Shown here: positions 8,891-19,353 of the stretch, piece after piece
Position numbering within the stretch: position 1 is the first letter of the stretch
Layout of the letters: every line of letters starts with the position of its first letter
Assembly (NCBI GenBank): GCA_041396705.1
Contig: JAWKYB010000012.1
Location: forward strand, 131,079 to 195,078
Length of the DNA: 64,000 bases
Source: Alphaproteobacteria bacterium
GTDB lineage: Bacteria > Pseudomonadota > Alphaproteobacteria > CALKHQ01
Reading direction: 5' to 3'
Program-made: the position numbers and the translations under genes
The notes under the pieces: generated by a model
What the model saw: only the letters and a program-made list of their open reading frames with translations
What the model was told of the DNA's origin: nothing
Databases searched by the model: none

Positions 8891-9619
8891 ATGCTCACCC
8901 CCACCCATATCCGCGCCGCGCGCTCGCTGATCGGCGCGCGCCAGTCGGATCTCGCAAAAGCGGCCGGCATCTCCTTGGCAACGTTGAACAATATCGAACG
9001 CAACGTCGGCGACCCGCGGGCGAGTACGTTGGCGGCGATCGAGACGGCGCTGGCGCAGGCGGGCGTTCTTGTCGAGGACAGCGCCGACCGGGTCGGCGTC
9101 GCGGTCGATCGCTTCAGCCGTCCGCGCCTGTTCGAGCCGTACCAGGCTAGCGAGGCGATCATGGCGGCGATCGGCCCGAAGGCGTTGTTCATGGCCGACG
9201 CCGTGGTCGCGTACGGCCGGCGCGGCGGCAGCCGCGAGGGCGGGGCGCATCCGCCGCGCTTCTGCGTCGCGCTGACCGGCAGGCTGCGCACCCAGGTATT
9301 CGACCGGGCGAGCCTCGCGCTGGACTCGCCGGCCGGCGCGGCCGAGGTCTGCGGCATCCTGATCGCCGCCTTCGCCTACCGGCGCAAGGTGCTGCGCTAT
9401 ATCGACCATGTGCTGGACGATACCACCCAGCTCGGCGATGCCGACGTGGTCGCGCGCATCGCCGCCGCCCAGCCGCGTCCGATGACCCATCCGGCGCAGA
9501 TCGTCGACGTGATCGACGACTGGGACCTGCTTGGCGACACCTATCTGTCCTGGAAGAGCCATCCCGCCCGCGACCTGTTGCTCAGCTTCGGCCCGCCGCC
9601 CGCCACGCAGGGCGGGTGA
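8891..9619 (+). CDS. XRE-family helix-turn-helix regulator with an uncharacterised C-terminal domain
   Basis: A 242-residue protein. Residues ~4-62 form a Cro/C1-type helix-turn-helix (AARSLIGARQSDLAKAAGIS, LATLNNIERN, then ASTLAAIETALAQAGV). The remaining ~175 residues are not a family I can name. They include a Cys in AAEVCGILIAAFAYRR and a C-terminal WDLLGDTYLSWKSHPARDLL segment, and may bind a ligand. The upstream 17-bp palindrome suggests autoregulation. It is convergent with pncC. Confidence 0.75.
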   Translation: MLTPTHIRAARSLIGARQSDLAKAAGISLATLNNIERNVGDPRASTLAAIETALAQAGVLVEDSADRVGVAVDRFSRPRLFEPYQASEAIMAAIGPKALFMADAVVAYGRRGGSREGGAHPPRFCVALTGRLRTQVFDRASLALDSPAGAAEVCGILIAAFAYRRKVLRYIDHVLDDTTQLGDADVVARIAAAQPRPMTHPAQIVDVIDDWDLLGDTYLSWKSHPARDLLLSFGPPPATQGG

Positions 9620-9625
9620 GACGTT

Positions 9626-9641
9626 GCCGGCCGCGGCCGGC
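9626..9641. terminator. GC palindrome between convergent genes
   Basis: GCCGGCCGCGGCCGGC is a perfect 16-bp palindrome lying between the stop codons of the XRE gene and pncC, 26 bases apart. It may act as a bidirectional terminator hairpin, but there is no T-tract on either side. Confidence 0.3.
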
Positions 9642-9645
9642 CGCT

Positions 9646-10152
9646 TCACGCGGCTTCGACCGCCTCGCGCAACAGGCGAAGGGCGACGCGCACCGTCGAT
9701 TGCCTGACCGCCGCCCGGTCGCCGGGAAAGACGTGGCGCTCGACCCGGCCCGCCGCCGCCGCGCCGTCGGCCTTGCGGGCGCAGGCCAGAAACACCAGCC
9801 CGACCGGCTTCTCGGCCGAACCGCCGCCGGGCCCGGCGATGCCGGTGACGGCGACCGCCACGTCGGCCCGGCTGGCGGCGAGCGCGCCGCGCGCCATGGC
9901 GACCGCCACCGGCTCGCTGACCGCGCCGTGGCGCGCGATCAGGTCGGCGGGCACGCCGAGCATCTGGGTCTTGGCTTGGTTGGAATAGGTGACGAAGCCG
10001 CGGTCGACCATGTCGGAGCTGCCGGCGACCTCGGTCAGGGTCGCGGCGATCAGGCCGCCGGTGCAGGATTCGGCCGTCGCCACCATCCAGCCGCGGTCGC
10101 GGTAGAGCGCCAGCAGGGCTTCGGCCTCGTCGATCGGCGACATCTCGGGCAT
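9646..10152 (-). CDS. pncC: nicotinamide-nucleotide amidohydrolase (CinA C-terminal domain)
   Basis: A 168-residue stand-alone CinA C-terminal domain, which deamidates nicotinamide mononucleotide to nicotinate mononucleotide in NAD recycling. Motifs: ATAESCTGGLIAATLTEVAG, FVTYSNQAK, HGAVSEPVA and VAVTGIAGPGGGSAEKPVGL, including the catalytic Ser/Lys/Tyr region. The start at 10152 (MPEMSPID) is 8 bases after the ispDF stop, so the two are probably cotranscribed. The N-terminal nucleotide-binding half of full-length CinA is absent, as in E. coli PncC. Confidence 0.9.
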   Translation of the reverse strand: MPEMSPIDEAEALLALYRDRGWMVATAESCTGGLIAATLTEVAGSSDMVDRGFVTYSNQAKTQMLGVPADLIARHGAVSEPVAVAMARGALAASRADVAVAVTGIAGPGGGSAEKPVGLVFLACARKADGAAAAGRVERHVFPGDRAAVRQSTVRVALRLLREAVEAA

Positions 10153-10160
10153 GGCGGACC

Positions 10161-11342
10161 TCAGTCTTGCGGGCCGCGGACCAGGGTGGCGGAGGCGAGC
10201 GCGGCGATGCCCTCGCCGCGGCCGGTGTAGCCCAGCCGCTCGGTCGTCGTCGCCTTGACCGACACCCGCTCCGGCGCGATGGCGAGCAGGGCGGCGATCG
10301 CCGCGCGCATCGCGTCGCGATGCGGGCCGACCTTCGGGCGCTCGCAGATCACGGTGACGTCGGCATGGGCGATGGCAAAGCCCTCGGCACGGGCAATGTC
10401 GGCCGCGTGGCGCAGAAAGGTCGCGGAGGGTGCGCCCTGCCAGCGCGGGTCGGAGGGCGGAAAGTGCTGGCCAATGTCGCCCCGGCCGGCCGCGCCGAGC
10501 AGCGCGTCGGTCAGTGCGTGCAGGCCGACATCGGCGTCGGAGTGGCCGGCGAGCGCGAGCGCGCCGGGCACCGCGACGCCGCACAGCATCAGCGGGCGCG
10601 CGGCATCCTCGATCAGCCGGTGGGTGTCGAAGCCGTGGCCGCAGCGGACGTCGACGCCGCCGCCGCTGCCGCCGGCGAGCAGCCGTGCACGGGCGAGGTC
10701 GTCCGCCGTGGTGATCTTGAAGTTGTCGCGCCGGTCGGGCACCAGCCGCACCGCGATCCCGGCCGCCTCGGCGACAGCGGCGTCGTCGGTCAGGTCGCGG
10801 CCGGCGGCGGCGCGGTGCGCGGCCAGGATTGCCGGAAAGCGGAAGCCCTGCGGTGTCTGCGCCTGCCACAGCCCGGCCCGGTCGCGGGTGGCGGCGACCA
10901 TGCCGTCGGCGCCGGCCTGCTTCAGTGTGTCCGCCACCGGCACGGCGGCGATCGCGCCGTCGTCGACGGCAAGCGCGCCGATCACCTGGGCGATCGTGGC
11001 CTGGCCGACGAACGGGCGTGCGGCGTCGTGGATCAGCACCAGCGCCGGCGGGTCGGCGGCCAACGCCTCCAGCCCGGCCCGAACCGACTGCTGGCGGCTG
11101 GCGCCGCCGGCAACCGGTGCGGCGACGGCCCGCCCGGCGGCGGCCGCGCGATAGAGCGCCGCGTCGTCGGGGTGGATCACCACCCGGACCGTGTCGACCA
11201 GCGGCGCCGCCAGGAAGGCGTCGAGCGCGCGGCCGAGCACCGTGGCGCCGCCGCCCAGCGGCGCATATTGCTTCGGCCGTTCGCCGCCGGCGCGCTGGCC
11301 GCGCCCCGCCGCCACGATCAGCGCCGCGATGCTCCGCTGCAT
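10161..11342 (-). CDS. ispDF: bifunctional IspD/IspF enzyme of the MEP isoprenoid pathway
   Basis: A fused enzyme of 393 residues. The N-terminal half is IspD (cytidylyltransferase; AAGRGQRAGGERPKQY and VLIHDAARPF). The C-terminal ~155 residues are IspF (GHGFDTHRL, GHSDADVGLHALTDALLGA, GDIGQHFPP), which forms the cyclic diphosphate and binds a metal through Asp/His. The fusion is typical of alphaproteobacteria. I take MQRSIAALIVAAG at 11342 as the start rather than the ORF start at 11459, because the IspD N-terminus begins there and the extra 39 residues overlap the regulatory region shared with ntrB. Confidence 0.94.
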   Translation of the reverse strand: MQRSIAALIVAAGRGQRAGGERPKQYAPLGGGATVLGRALDAFLAAPLVDTVRVVIHPDDAALYRAAAAGRAVAAPVAGGASRQQSVRAGLEALAADPPALVLIHDAARPFVGQATIAQVIGALAVDDGAIAAVPVADTLKQAGADGMVAATRDRAGLWQAQTPQGFRFPAILAAHRAAAGRDLTDDAAVAEAAGIAVRLVPDRRDNFKITTADDLARARLLAGGSGGGVDVRCGHGFDTHRLIEDAARPLMLCGVAVPGALALAGHSDADVGLHALTDALLGAAGRGDIGQHFPPSDPRWQGAPSATFLRHAADIARAEGFAIAHADVTVICERPKVGPHRDAMRAAIAALLAIAPERVSVKATTTERLGYTGRGEGIAALASATLVRGPQD

Positions 11343-11443
11343 GGTCCTCCGTCCGTCCTCGCCCCGGGCCCGACCGATTAAGGTCAATTCACCGCAACGC
11401 GCAATCTTGAACAATTCCGGAAAGCGTCTAGAGTGCACACCGT

Positions 11444-11467
11444 TTGAGCAGAGCGGCATTTGCTCAA
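11444..11467. promoter_or_regulatory. inverted repeat TTGAGCA-N10-TGCTCAA between ispDF and ntrB
   Basis: A perfect 7-bp inverted repeat with a 10-base spacer lies in the divergent region, 46 bases before the ntrB start. It is followed by AT-rich DNA (ataaataggcatatg). Geometry and position fit an operator for a dimeric regulator of ntrB or ispDF. The binding protein is not known. Confidence 0.4.
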
Positions 11468-11512
11468 TAAATAGGCATATGCGAAGCGATCAGGCAGATC
11501 GGCGGGGGGCTG

Positions 11513-12643
11513 ATGGACTCGAATATGACGGACCGGCTACCGGCCGGCGGTTCCGATCTGGCACTGCGGGCTGCGGTGCTCAACGCGCTGGCCGAGCCGG
11601 TGTTCTCGCTCGACGGGGCCGACCGCTTCGTGCAGGTCAACAGCGCGGCGGAACAGTTCTGGCAGGCCGGCGAGGGCTATCTGTCCAGCCGCACTCTGGG
11701 CGACATGCTGGCTGCCGACCATCCGATCTTCGCCATGTTGCGCCAGGTACGCGCAACTGGCGTCAGTCTTGCAGACCATGGCCTGACGCTCGAATCCCCG
11801 AGGATCGGCAGCCATGAGGTCGCGGTGCACATAGCGCCTGTACAGGAGGTCGAAGGTCTGGTGGTCGTCTCGCTGCACCGGCGCACGGTGCAGCAGGCGA
11901 TCGAGCGGCGCCTGTCGCATCGCGGCGCGGCGCGCTCGGTGTCGGCGATGGCCGCGCTGCTGGCGCACGAGGTGAAGAACCCGCTGTCGGGCATCCGCGG
12001 CGCCGCCCAGCTGCTGGAGCAGGCGGCCACCGAGGGCGACCGCCGGCTGACCCAGCTGATCTGCGAGGAGACCGACCGCATCTGCGGGCTGGTCGACCGC
12101 ATGGAGGCCTTCGCCGACGGCCGGGCGATGCCGCGGTCGGCGGTGAACATCCATCAGATCCTGGACCACGTCCGCGGCATCGCCGAGGCCGGATTCGGCC
12201 GCCGCGTCGCCTTCCAGGCCCACTACGACCCCAGCCTGCCGGCGGCGCTGGGCAACCGCGACGCGCTGGTCCAGGCGCTGCTCAACCTGATCAAGAACGC
12301 GGCCGAGGCGGTGCCGGAGGACGGCGGCCAGATCGTGCTGGGCACGGCCTATCGGCACGGTCTGCGCATCGCCGGCGTCGGCGGCGGCAGCCGGCTGGAG
12401 CTGCCGCTGACGGTGTCGATCAGCGACAACGGGCCCGGCATTCCCGACGACATGCGCCCGCACCTGTTCGACCCGTTCGTTACCAGCAAGGCGCGCGGCA
12501 CCGGCCTCGGCCTCGCCCTGGTCGCGAAGGTGGTGCAGGACCACGGCGGGGTGATCGAGTTCGACAGCTCTACCCAGGGTACGGAGTTCCGCATGTTCCT
12601 TCCCATCGCCGAACCGACCGGTTCCGATGCCGCTGGATTCTGA
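11513..12643 (+). CDS. ntrB: nitrogen regulation sensor kinase NtrB (GlnL)
   Basis: Cytoplasmic two-component sensor that phosphorylates NtrC when nitrogen is limiting and is switched to phosphatase by PII. The 376-residue product has an N-terminal PAS domain (about 20-125, LNALAEPVFSLDGADRFVQVN), the phospho-acceptor His in AMAALLAHEVKNPLSGIRGA, and a GHKL ATPase domain (LLNLIKNAAEAV, SDNGPGIP, GTGLGLALVAKVVQDHGG). No transmembrane segment is seen, as expected. It is first in an ntrB-ntrC-ntrY-ntrX run. A second ATG at 11525 is also possible. Confidence 0.94.
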   Translation: MDSNMTDRLPAGGSDLALRAAVLNALAEPVFSLDGADRFVQVNSAAEQFWQAGEGYLSSRTLGDMLAADHPIFAMLRQVRATGVSLADHGLTLESPRIGSHEVAVHIAPVQEVEGLVVVSLHRRTVQQAIERRLSHRGAARSVSAMAALLAHEVKNPLSGIRGAAQLLEQAATEGDRRLTQLICEETDRICGLVDRMEAFADGRAMPRSAVNIHQILDHVRGIAEAGFGRRVAFQAHYDPSLPAALGNRDALVQALLNLIKNAAEAVPEDGGQIVLGTAYRHGLRIAGVGGGSRLELPLTVSISDNGPGIPDDMRPHLFDPFVTSKARGTGLGLALVAKVVQDHGGVIEFDSSTQGTEFRMFLPIAEPTGSDAAGF

Positions 12644-12644
12644 C

Positions 12645-14108
<1,464 letters not shown>

Positions 14109-14153
14109 GCCGGCTGACGGCGCCGCGACGGGCGCCGACGACGGCGAGGGCCC

Positions 14154-16492
14154 ATGACCAGCGATGTAGTCGTGCCGTCGCAGTCCGCGCGACGCAACCT
14201 GGGCGCATGGCTGCGTCGGCTGGCGACGAGCCGCATCCTTACCCTGGTGATGCTTGTGGTCGCGGTGCTGTGCGCCATCGCGACCTACATGGCCTTCGCC
14301 GGCATTCCGCCGTTCGGCCAGGACCCGACCGCCACCATCGTGCTGGTCAATTTCGACCTGCTGGTGCTGCTGGCGCTGGGCGGCGTGATCGCGGTCAACC
14401 TGGTGCAGGTCTGGGGCGCGCGCCGCCGCGGCTCGGCCGGTTCGCGCCTGCACATCCGTCTGGTGGTGCGCTTCGGGCTGCTGGCGATCGCGCCGACGAT
14501 CGTCGTCGCGCTGTTCTCGATGCTGTTCTTCACCTTCGGCCTGCAGGCCTGGTTCTCCGACCAGGTGCGGACCGCGGTGAACACCTCGCGTGCGGTGGCC
14601 GAGGCCTATCTCGCCGAGCACAAGCGGGTGATCAAGTCCGATGTCGTGGCGATGGCCAACGACCTCAACCGGGCGGCGCCGCTGGCGGCGGAGGATCCGC
14701 AGCGCTTCGGCGAGCTGTTGGTGGCCCAGGGCCAGGTCCGCGGCCTGCCGGAGGCGGTGGTGTTCACCACCGACGGCAACATCCTGTCCAGTGTGGACTT
14801 CGCCTCGCGCGCCGACCTCGACCCGTCGCGGCTGCCGCCGGAGGCGATCGACGCGGCCAAGGCCGGCGAGGTCGTGCTGATGACCAGCGACGACGAGGAC
14901 CGGGTCCGCGCGCTGGTCCGGCTCGACGGGCTGCAGAACGCCTTCCTTTACGTCGGCCGCGAGATCGACCCGACCGTGATCGGCTATATCGAGCAGACCA
15001 GCGGCGCGGTCAGCGAATATGCGATGCTGGAGACGCGGCTGTCCGACCTGCAGGTCACCTTCGCGCTGATCTTCGTCATGCTGGCGCTGCTGCTGCTGTT
15101 CACGGCGGTGATGTTGGGGCTGCAGTTCGCCACCGGGCTGGCCCGGCCGATCAGCGCGCTGATCGGGGCGGCCGACCGGGTCCGCGACGGCGACTTGGGC
15201 GCGCGGGTCGACTCCGGCCGCGGCGACAACGAGCTGGCCTCGCTGAGCCGCGCGTTCAACCGGATGACCGAGCAGCTGCAGGCGCAGCGCGCCGAGCTGA
15301 TCGAGGCCAACGAGCAGATCGACCGCCGCCGCCGCTTCAACGAGGCGGTGCTGGCCGGCGTGTCGGCCGGCGTGATCGGGCTGGACCAGGGCGGCTCGGT
15401 GCACATGGCCAACGAGACCGCCGCCCGCCTGCTCGACAAGACGCCGGAGGCGCTGCGCGGCGCCCGCCTGGCCGACGTGGCGCCGGACATGGCGCCGATC
15501 CTGCGGCTGGCCCGGCGCCGGCCGGCCGGCTTCGTCGAGACCCAGGTCGCGGTCGAGCGCGGCGGCGAGCTGCGCAACCTGGTCGTCCGCGTCGCCACCG
15601 AGCGGGTCGACAGCCAGGTCAATGGCTATGTGGTGACCTTCGACGACATCACCGAGCTCGGCGCCGCCCAGCGCAAGGCCGCCTGGGCCGACGTCGCCCG
15701 GCGCATCGCCCACGAGATCAAGAATCCGCTGACCCCGATCCAGCTCTCCGCCGAGCGGCTGAAGCGCAAGTACCTGAAGCAGATCGCCGACGACCCCGAG
15801 ACCTTCCAGCTCTGCACCGACACCATCGTGCGCCAGGTCGACGACATGCGGCGCATGGTCGACGAATTCTCGTCTTTCGCGCGCATGCCGGCGCCGAAGA
15901 TGGAGCAGGCCGACCTGCGCACCGTCTGCGCCCAGGCGGTGGTGCTGCAGCGCACGGCCCATGGCGAGGTGCGCTTCGTCTACGACCTGCCGAAGGAGCC
16001 GATCCGCATCACCTGCGACGCCCAGCAGCTCGGCCAGGCGCTGACCAACCTGCTGCAGAACGCGATCGAAGCGATCGAGGGGCGCGAGGGTGCGGCGGAC
16101 GAACTGCCGCAGGGCGAGATCCGCATCGATATCGACGCCGGCACGACGGCGGTGAAGATTAGGATCAGCGACAACGGCCGCGGCCTGCCGACGCAGGAGC
16201 GGCACCGCCTGACCGAACCCTATGTCACCACCCGGGCCAAGGGCACCGGGCTGGGGCTGGCCATCGTCAAGCGGATCGTCGAGGATCATCGCGGGAGCTG
16301 ACGCTGTCCGACAGGGAAGGCGGTGGCGCGTGCGTGACATTGACACTTCCGCTGGACCGCACGGCGCCGTCGCTGGGCGGCGGCAAGACGGCCGCGACGC
16401 GCGCCCAGGCCGCCCCGAAAGTGATTGACGCAGGCGAAGGGGTCGGGCACGACGCGGGCTCCGGGAGCCCCCTTCGGAACATCGCGGAATGA
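14154..16492 (+). CDS. ntrY: nitrogen sensor kinase NtrY (frame break near the C-terminus)
   Basis: Membrane sensor kinase, partner of NtrX. It has N-terminal transmembrane segments (about residues 28-50, 63-84, 102-124), a periplasmic region, another membrane segment at ~300-325, then HAMP (ARPISALIGAADRVRDGDLGA), PAS, the H-box (RRIAHEIKNPLTPIQLSAER) and a GHKL domain (NLLQNAIEAI, SDNGRGLP, GTGLGLAIVKRIVEDH). The frame stops at 16301 just after EDHRGS. The expected continuation (ELTLSDREGGGACVTLTLPL) begins at 16295 in the frame one base earlier and runs to TGA at 16490. One missing base in gcgggagc explains this. The last ~45 residues are not family-like. Confidence 0.88.
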
Positions 16493-16504
16493 CGCAGGCG
16501 AGCA

Positions 16505-17902
16505 ATGGCGCGCGACGTACTTGTTGTTGACGACGAAGCCGACATCCGCCTGCTGATCACGGGAACGCTGGAGGACGAGGGCTATTCGACGCGCGAGGCG
16601 GCCAGCGGCGAACAGGCGCTGACCGCGGTGCGCGAACGCCAGCCCAGCCTGGTCATCCTCGACATCTGGCTGGAGGGCAGCCAGCTCGACGGCATGCAGG
16701 TGCTGGAGGCGCTGCTGCGCGAATATCCGGCGCTGCCGGTGGTGATGATCTCCGGCCACGGCTCGATCGAAACGGCGGTGTCGGCCATCAAGATCGGCGC
16801 CTACGACTTCATCGAGAAGCCGTTCAAGTCGGACCGGCTGCTGCTGATCGTCGAGCGGGCCGTCGAGTCGGCGCGGCTGCGGGCCGAGAACACCGAGCTG
16901 AAGCTGCGCGCCGGTGCCGAGACCGACCTGATCGGCAACTCGCCGGCGGTCAACCAGCTGCGCCAGGCCGTGCAGCGGGTGGCGCCGACCGGCAGCCGGG
17001 TGTTGCTGTCCGGCGCACCCGGCAGCGGCAAGGAAGTGGTCGCCCGCCTGCTGCACCGCCGCTCGCGCCGGGCCGACGGGCCGTTCGTGGTGCTGAACTG
17101 CGCCACGCTGAACCCCGACCGGCTGGAGATCGAGCTGTTCGGCGAGGAGAGCGCCAGCGGCGACGGCCGGCGCAAGGTCGGCATGTTCGAGCGCGCCCAT
17201 GGCGGCACGCTGCTGCTGGACGAGGTCGCCGACATGCCGACCGAGACCCAGGGCAAGATCGTGCGGGTGCTGCAGGACCAGTCGTTCGAGCGGGTCGGCG
17301 GGTCGGCCCGGGTCCATGTCGACGTGCGGGTGATCGCCTCGACCAACCGCAACCTCGCCGAGCTGATCTCGGCCGGCGCCTTTCGCGAGGACCTGTACTA
17401 TCGCCTGAACGTGGTGCCGCTGACGGTGCCGTCGCTGGCCGAGCGGCGCGAGGACATCCCGCTGCTGGCGCGCCATTTCATGCAGCTGGCGGCGCAGTCG
17501 GCCGGCCTGGCCACGCGCGAGCTCAGCGAGGACGCCATCGCCGCCCTGCAGGCCTATGACTGGCCGGGCAACGTGCGCCAGCTGCGCAACGTGATGGACT
17601 GGCTGCTGATCATGGCGCCGGGCGGCGGGCGCGAGATGATCCGCGCCGAGATGCTGCCGCCGGAGATCAGCGCCGCCACCCCGCCGGCGCTGCGCTGGGA
17701 GCAGTCGGGCGAGATCATGGGCCTGCCGCTGCGCGAGGCGCGCGAGACGTTCGAGCGCCAGTACCTGGCGGCGCAGGTCAGCCGCTTCGGCGGCAACATC
17801 TCGCGCACCGCCTCCTTCGTCGGCATGGAACGCTCCGCGCTGCACCGCAAGCTGAAGGCGCTGGGCGTCGCCGCCAACGCCAAGCTGAACGGCGGCGATT
17901 GA
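16505..17902 (+). CDS. ntrX: response regulator NtrX
   Basis: Response regulator of the NtrY/NtrX pair (465 residues). Receiver: VVDDEADIR, acceptor Asp in LVILDIWLEGSQLDGMQ, Lys in FIEKPFKSDR. AAA+ domain: Walker A-like GAPGSGKE and LLLDEVADMP. At the position of the GAFTGA loop it reads FGEESASGDGRRKVGMF, so the sigma-54 contact motif is absent, a known feature of the NtrX group. A Fis-type HTH is at the end (GGNISRTASFVGMERSALHRKL). It starts 13 bases after the corrected ntrY stop and is followed by trkA. Confidence 0.94.
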   Translation: MARDVLVVDDEADIRLLITGTLEDEGYSTREAASGEQALTAVRERQPSLVILDIWLEGSQLDGMQVLEALLREYPALPVVMISGHGSIETAVSAIKIGAYDFIEKPFKSDRLLLIVERAVESARLRAENTELKLRAGAETDLIGNSPAVNQLRQAVQRVAPTGSRVLLSGAPGSGKEVVARLLHRRSRRADGPFVVLNCATLNPDRLEIELFGEESASGDGRRKVGMFERAHGGTLLLDEVADMPTETQGKIVRVLQDQSFERVGGSARVHVDVRVIASTNRNLAELISAGAFREDLYYRLNVVPLTVPSLAERREDIPLLARHFMQLAAQSAGLATRELSEDAIAALQAYDWPGNVRQLRNVMDWLLIMAPGGGREMIRAEMLPPEISAATPPALRWEQSGEIMGLPLREARETFERQYLAAQVSRFGGNISRTASFVGMERSALHRKLKALGVAANAKLNGGD

Positions 17903-17945
17903 TGGCTGACGCCCCGATCCGCGCGGCCGCCGGCGAGGTGCGGCG

Positions 17946-19319
17946 ATGAAGGTCATCGTCTGCGGCGCCGGTCAGGTCGGCTTCAACATCGCCCGCTACC
18001 TGTCGAGCGAGAACGACGTCACCGTGATCGACCAGCGCCCCGACCTGGTCGCCAAGATTTCCGACCAGCTCGACGTGCAGGGCATCGTCGGCCACGCCTC
18101 GCACCCGCCGGTGTTGGAGCGCGCCGGCGCCCAGGAGTGCGAGATGATCATCGCGGTCACACAGGCCGACGAGGTCAACATGGTCTCGTGCCAGGTGGCG
18201 CACAGCCTGTTCAACGTGCCGACCAAGATCGCCCGCATCCGCAATCAGAGCTATCTCGACCCGCTGTGGGCCGACCTGTTCAGCCGCGACCACCTGCCGA
18301 TCGACGTCATCATCTCACCGGAGGTCGAGGTCGCCCGCGCCATCGCCCGGCGCCTGCACGTGCCCGGCGCCTTCGACGTGATCCCGATGGCCGACGACAA
18401 GGTGCGCGCGGCCGGGGTGCGGCTGCGCGAGGACTGCCCGGTGATCAACACGCCGCTGAGGCAGCTGACCACCCTGTTCCCGGACCTGCACATCGTCGTG
18501 TTCGGCATCCTGCGGGGCGACCGCACCATCATCCCGACCAGCGACGACCAGATGCTGCCCGGCGACGAGGTGTATTTCATGGCCGAGACCAGCCACCTGG
18601 GCCGGGCGCTGGCGGTGTTCGGCCACACCGAGCAGGAGGCGCGCCGGGTCATCATCATCGGCGGCGGCAACATCGGCCTCAACCTGGCCGAGACCATCGA
18701 GCAGCAGTTCAGCGGCGTCTCCGCCAAGCTGATCGAGCTGAGCCGCGAGCGCGCCCAGCACGTGGCCGAGCGCCTGAGCCGGGTGCGCGTGCTGAACGGC
18801 GACGGGCTCGACCCGGAGGTGCTGGAGGAGGCCAACGTCTCGGCGACCGAGACGGTGGTCACGGTCACCGACGACGACGAGGTCAACATCCTCGCCGGCC
18901 TGCTGGCCAAGCGCTACGGCTGCGAGCGGGCGGTGGTGCTGATCAACGCGCCGACCTATACCCCGCTGATCGGCACGCTGGGCATCGACGTGGTGGTCAG
19001 CCCGCGGGCGATCACCGTGTCCACCATCCTGCAGCACATCCGCCGCGGCCGCATCCTGTCGGTCAACTCGGTGCGCGAGGGCTTCGGCGAGGTGATCGTC
19101 GCCGAGGCGCTGGAGACATCGACCCTGGTCGGCAAGAACCTGCGCGAGGCCAAGCTGCCGGACGGCGTGATCGTCGGCGCGATCGTGCGCGGCAACGAGG
19201 TGGTGATCGCGCGGCCGACCACCGTGGTGCAGGCCAAGGACCGCGTCGTACTGTTCGCGGCGACCGGAACGATCAAGCGAGTCGAGAAGCTGTTCGCCGT
19301 CCGGCTCGAGTATTTCTGA
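17946..19319 (+). CDS. trkA: Trk potassium uptake regulatory protein TrkA
   Basis: Cytoplasmic NAD(H)-binding regulator of TrkH/TrkG potassium channels; 457 residues with two RCK_N/RCK_C repeats. The first Rossmann motif is CGAGQVGFNIARYL at the N-terminus and the second is IGGGNIGLNLAETIE near residue 237. The C-terminal RCK_C part ends DRVVLFAATGTIKRVEKLF. It lies 43 bases after ntrX in the conserved ntr-trkA-dat-hfq order. No trkH is present in the window. Confidence 0.94.
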   Translation: MKVIVCGAGQVGFNIARYLSSENDVTVIDQRPDLVAKISDQLDVQGIVGHASHPPVLERAGAQECEMIIAVTQADEVNMVSCQVAHSLFNVPTKIARIRNQSYLDPLWADLFSRDHLPIDVIISPEVEVARAIARRLHVPGAFDVIPMADDKVRAAGVRLREDCPVINTPLRQLTTLFPDLHIVVFGILRGDRTIIPTSDDQMLPGDEVYFMAETSHLGRALAVFGHTEQEARRVIIIGGGNIGLNLAETIEQQFSGVSAKLIELSRERAQHVAERLSRVRVLNGDGLDPEVLEEANVSATETVVTVTDDDEVNILAGLLAKRYGCERAVVLINAPTYTPLIGTLGIDVVVSPRAITVSTILQHIRRGRILSVNSVREGFGEVIVAEALETSTLVGKNLREAKLPDGVIVGAIVRGNEVVIARPTTVVQAKDRVVLFAATGTIKRVEKLFAVRLEYF

Positions 19320-19353
19320 CCCGCCGCCGGCGCGCACGCCACCGGAGAGCCGC

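Noticed and set aside
10167..11381. A 404-codon plus-strand frame opposite ispDF
   Set aside because: The IspD and IspF motifs are unambiguous on the minus strand; the plus-strand product is compositionally biased.
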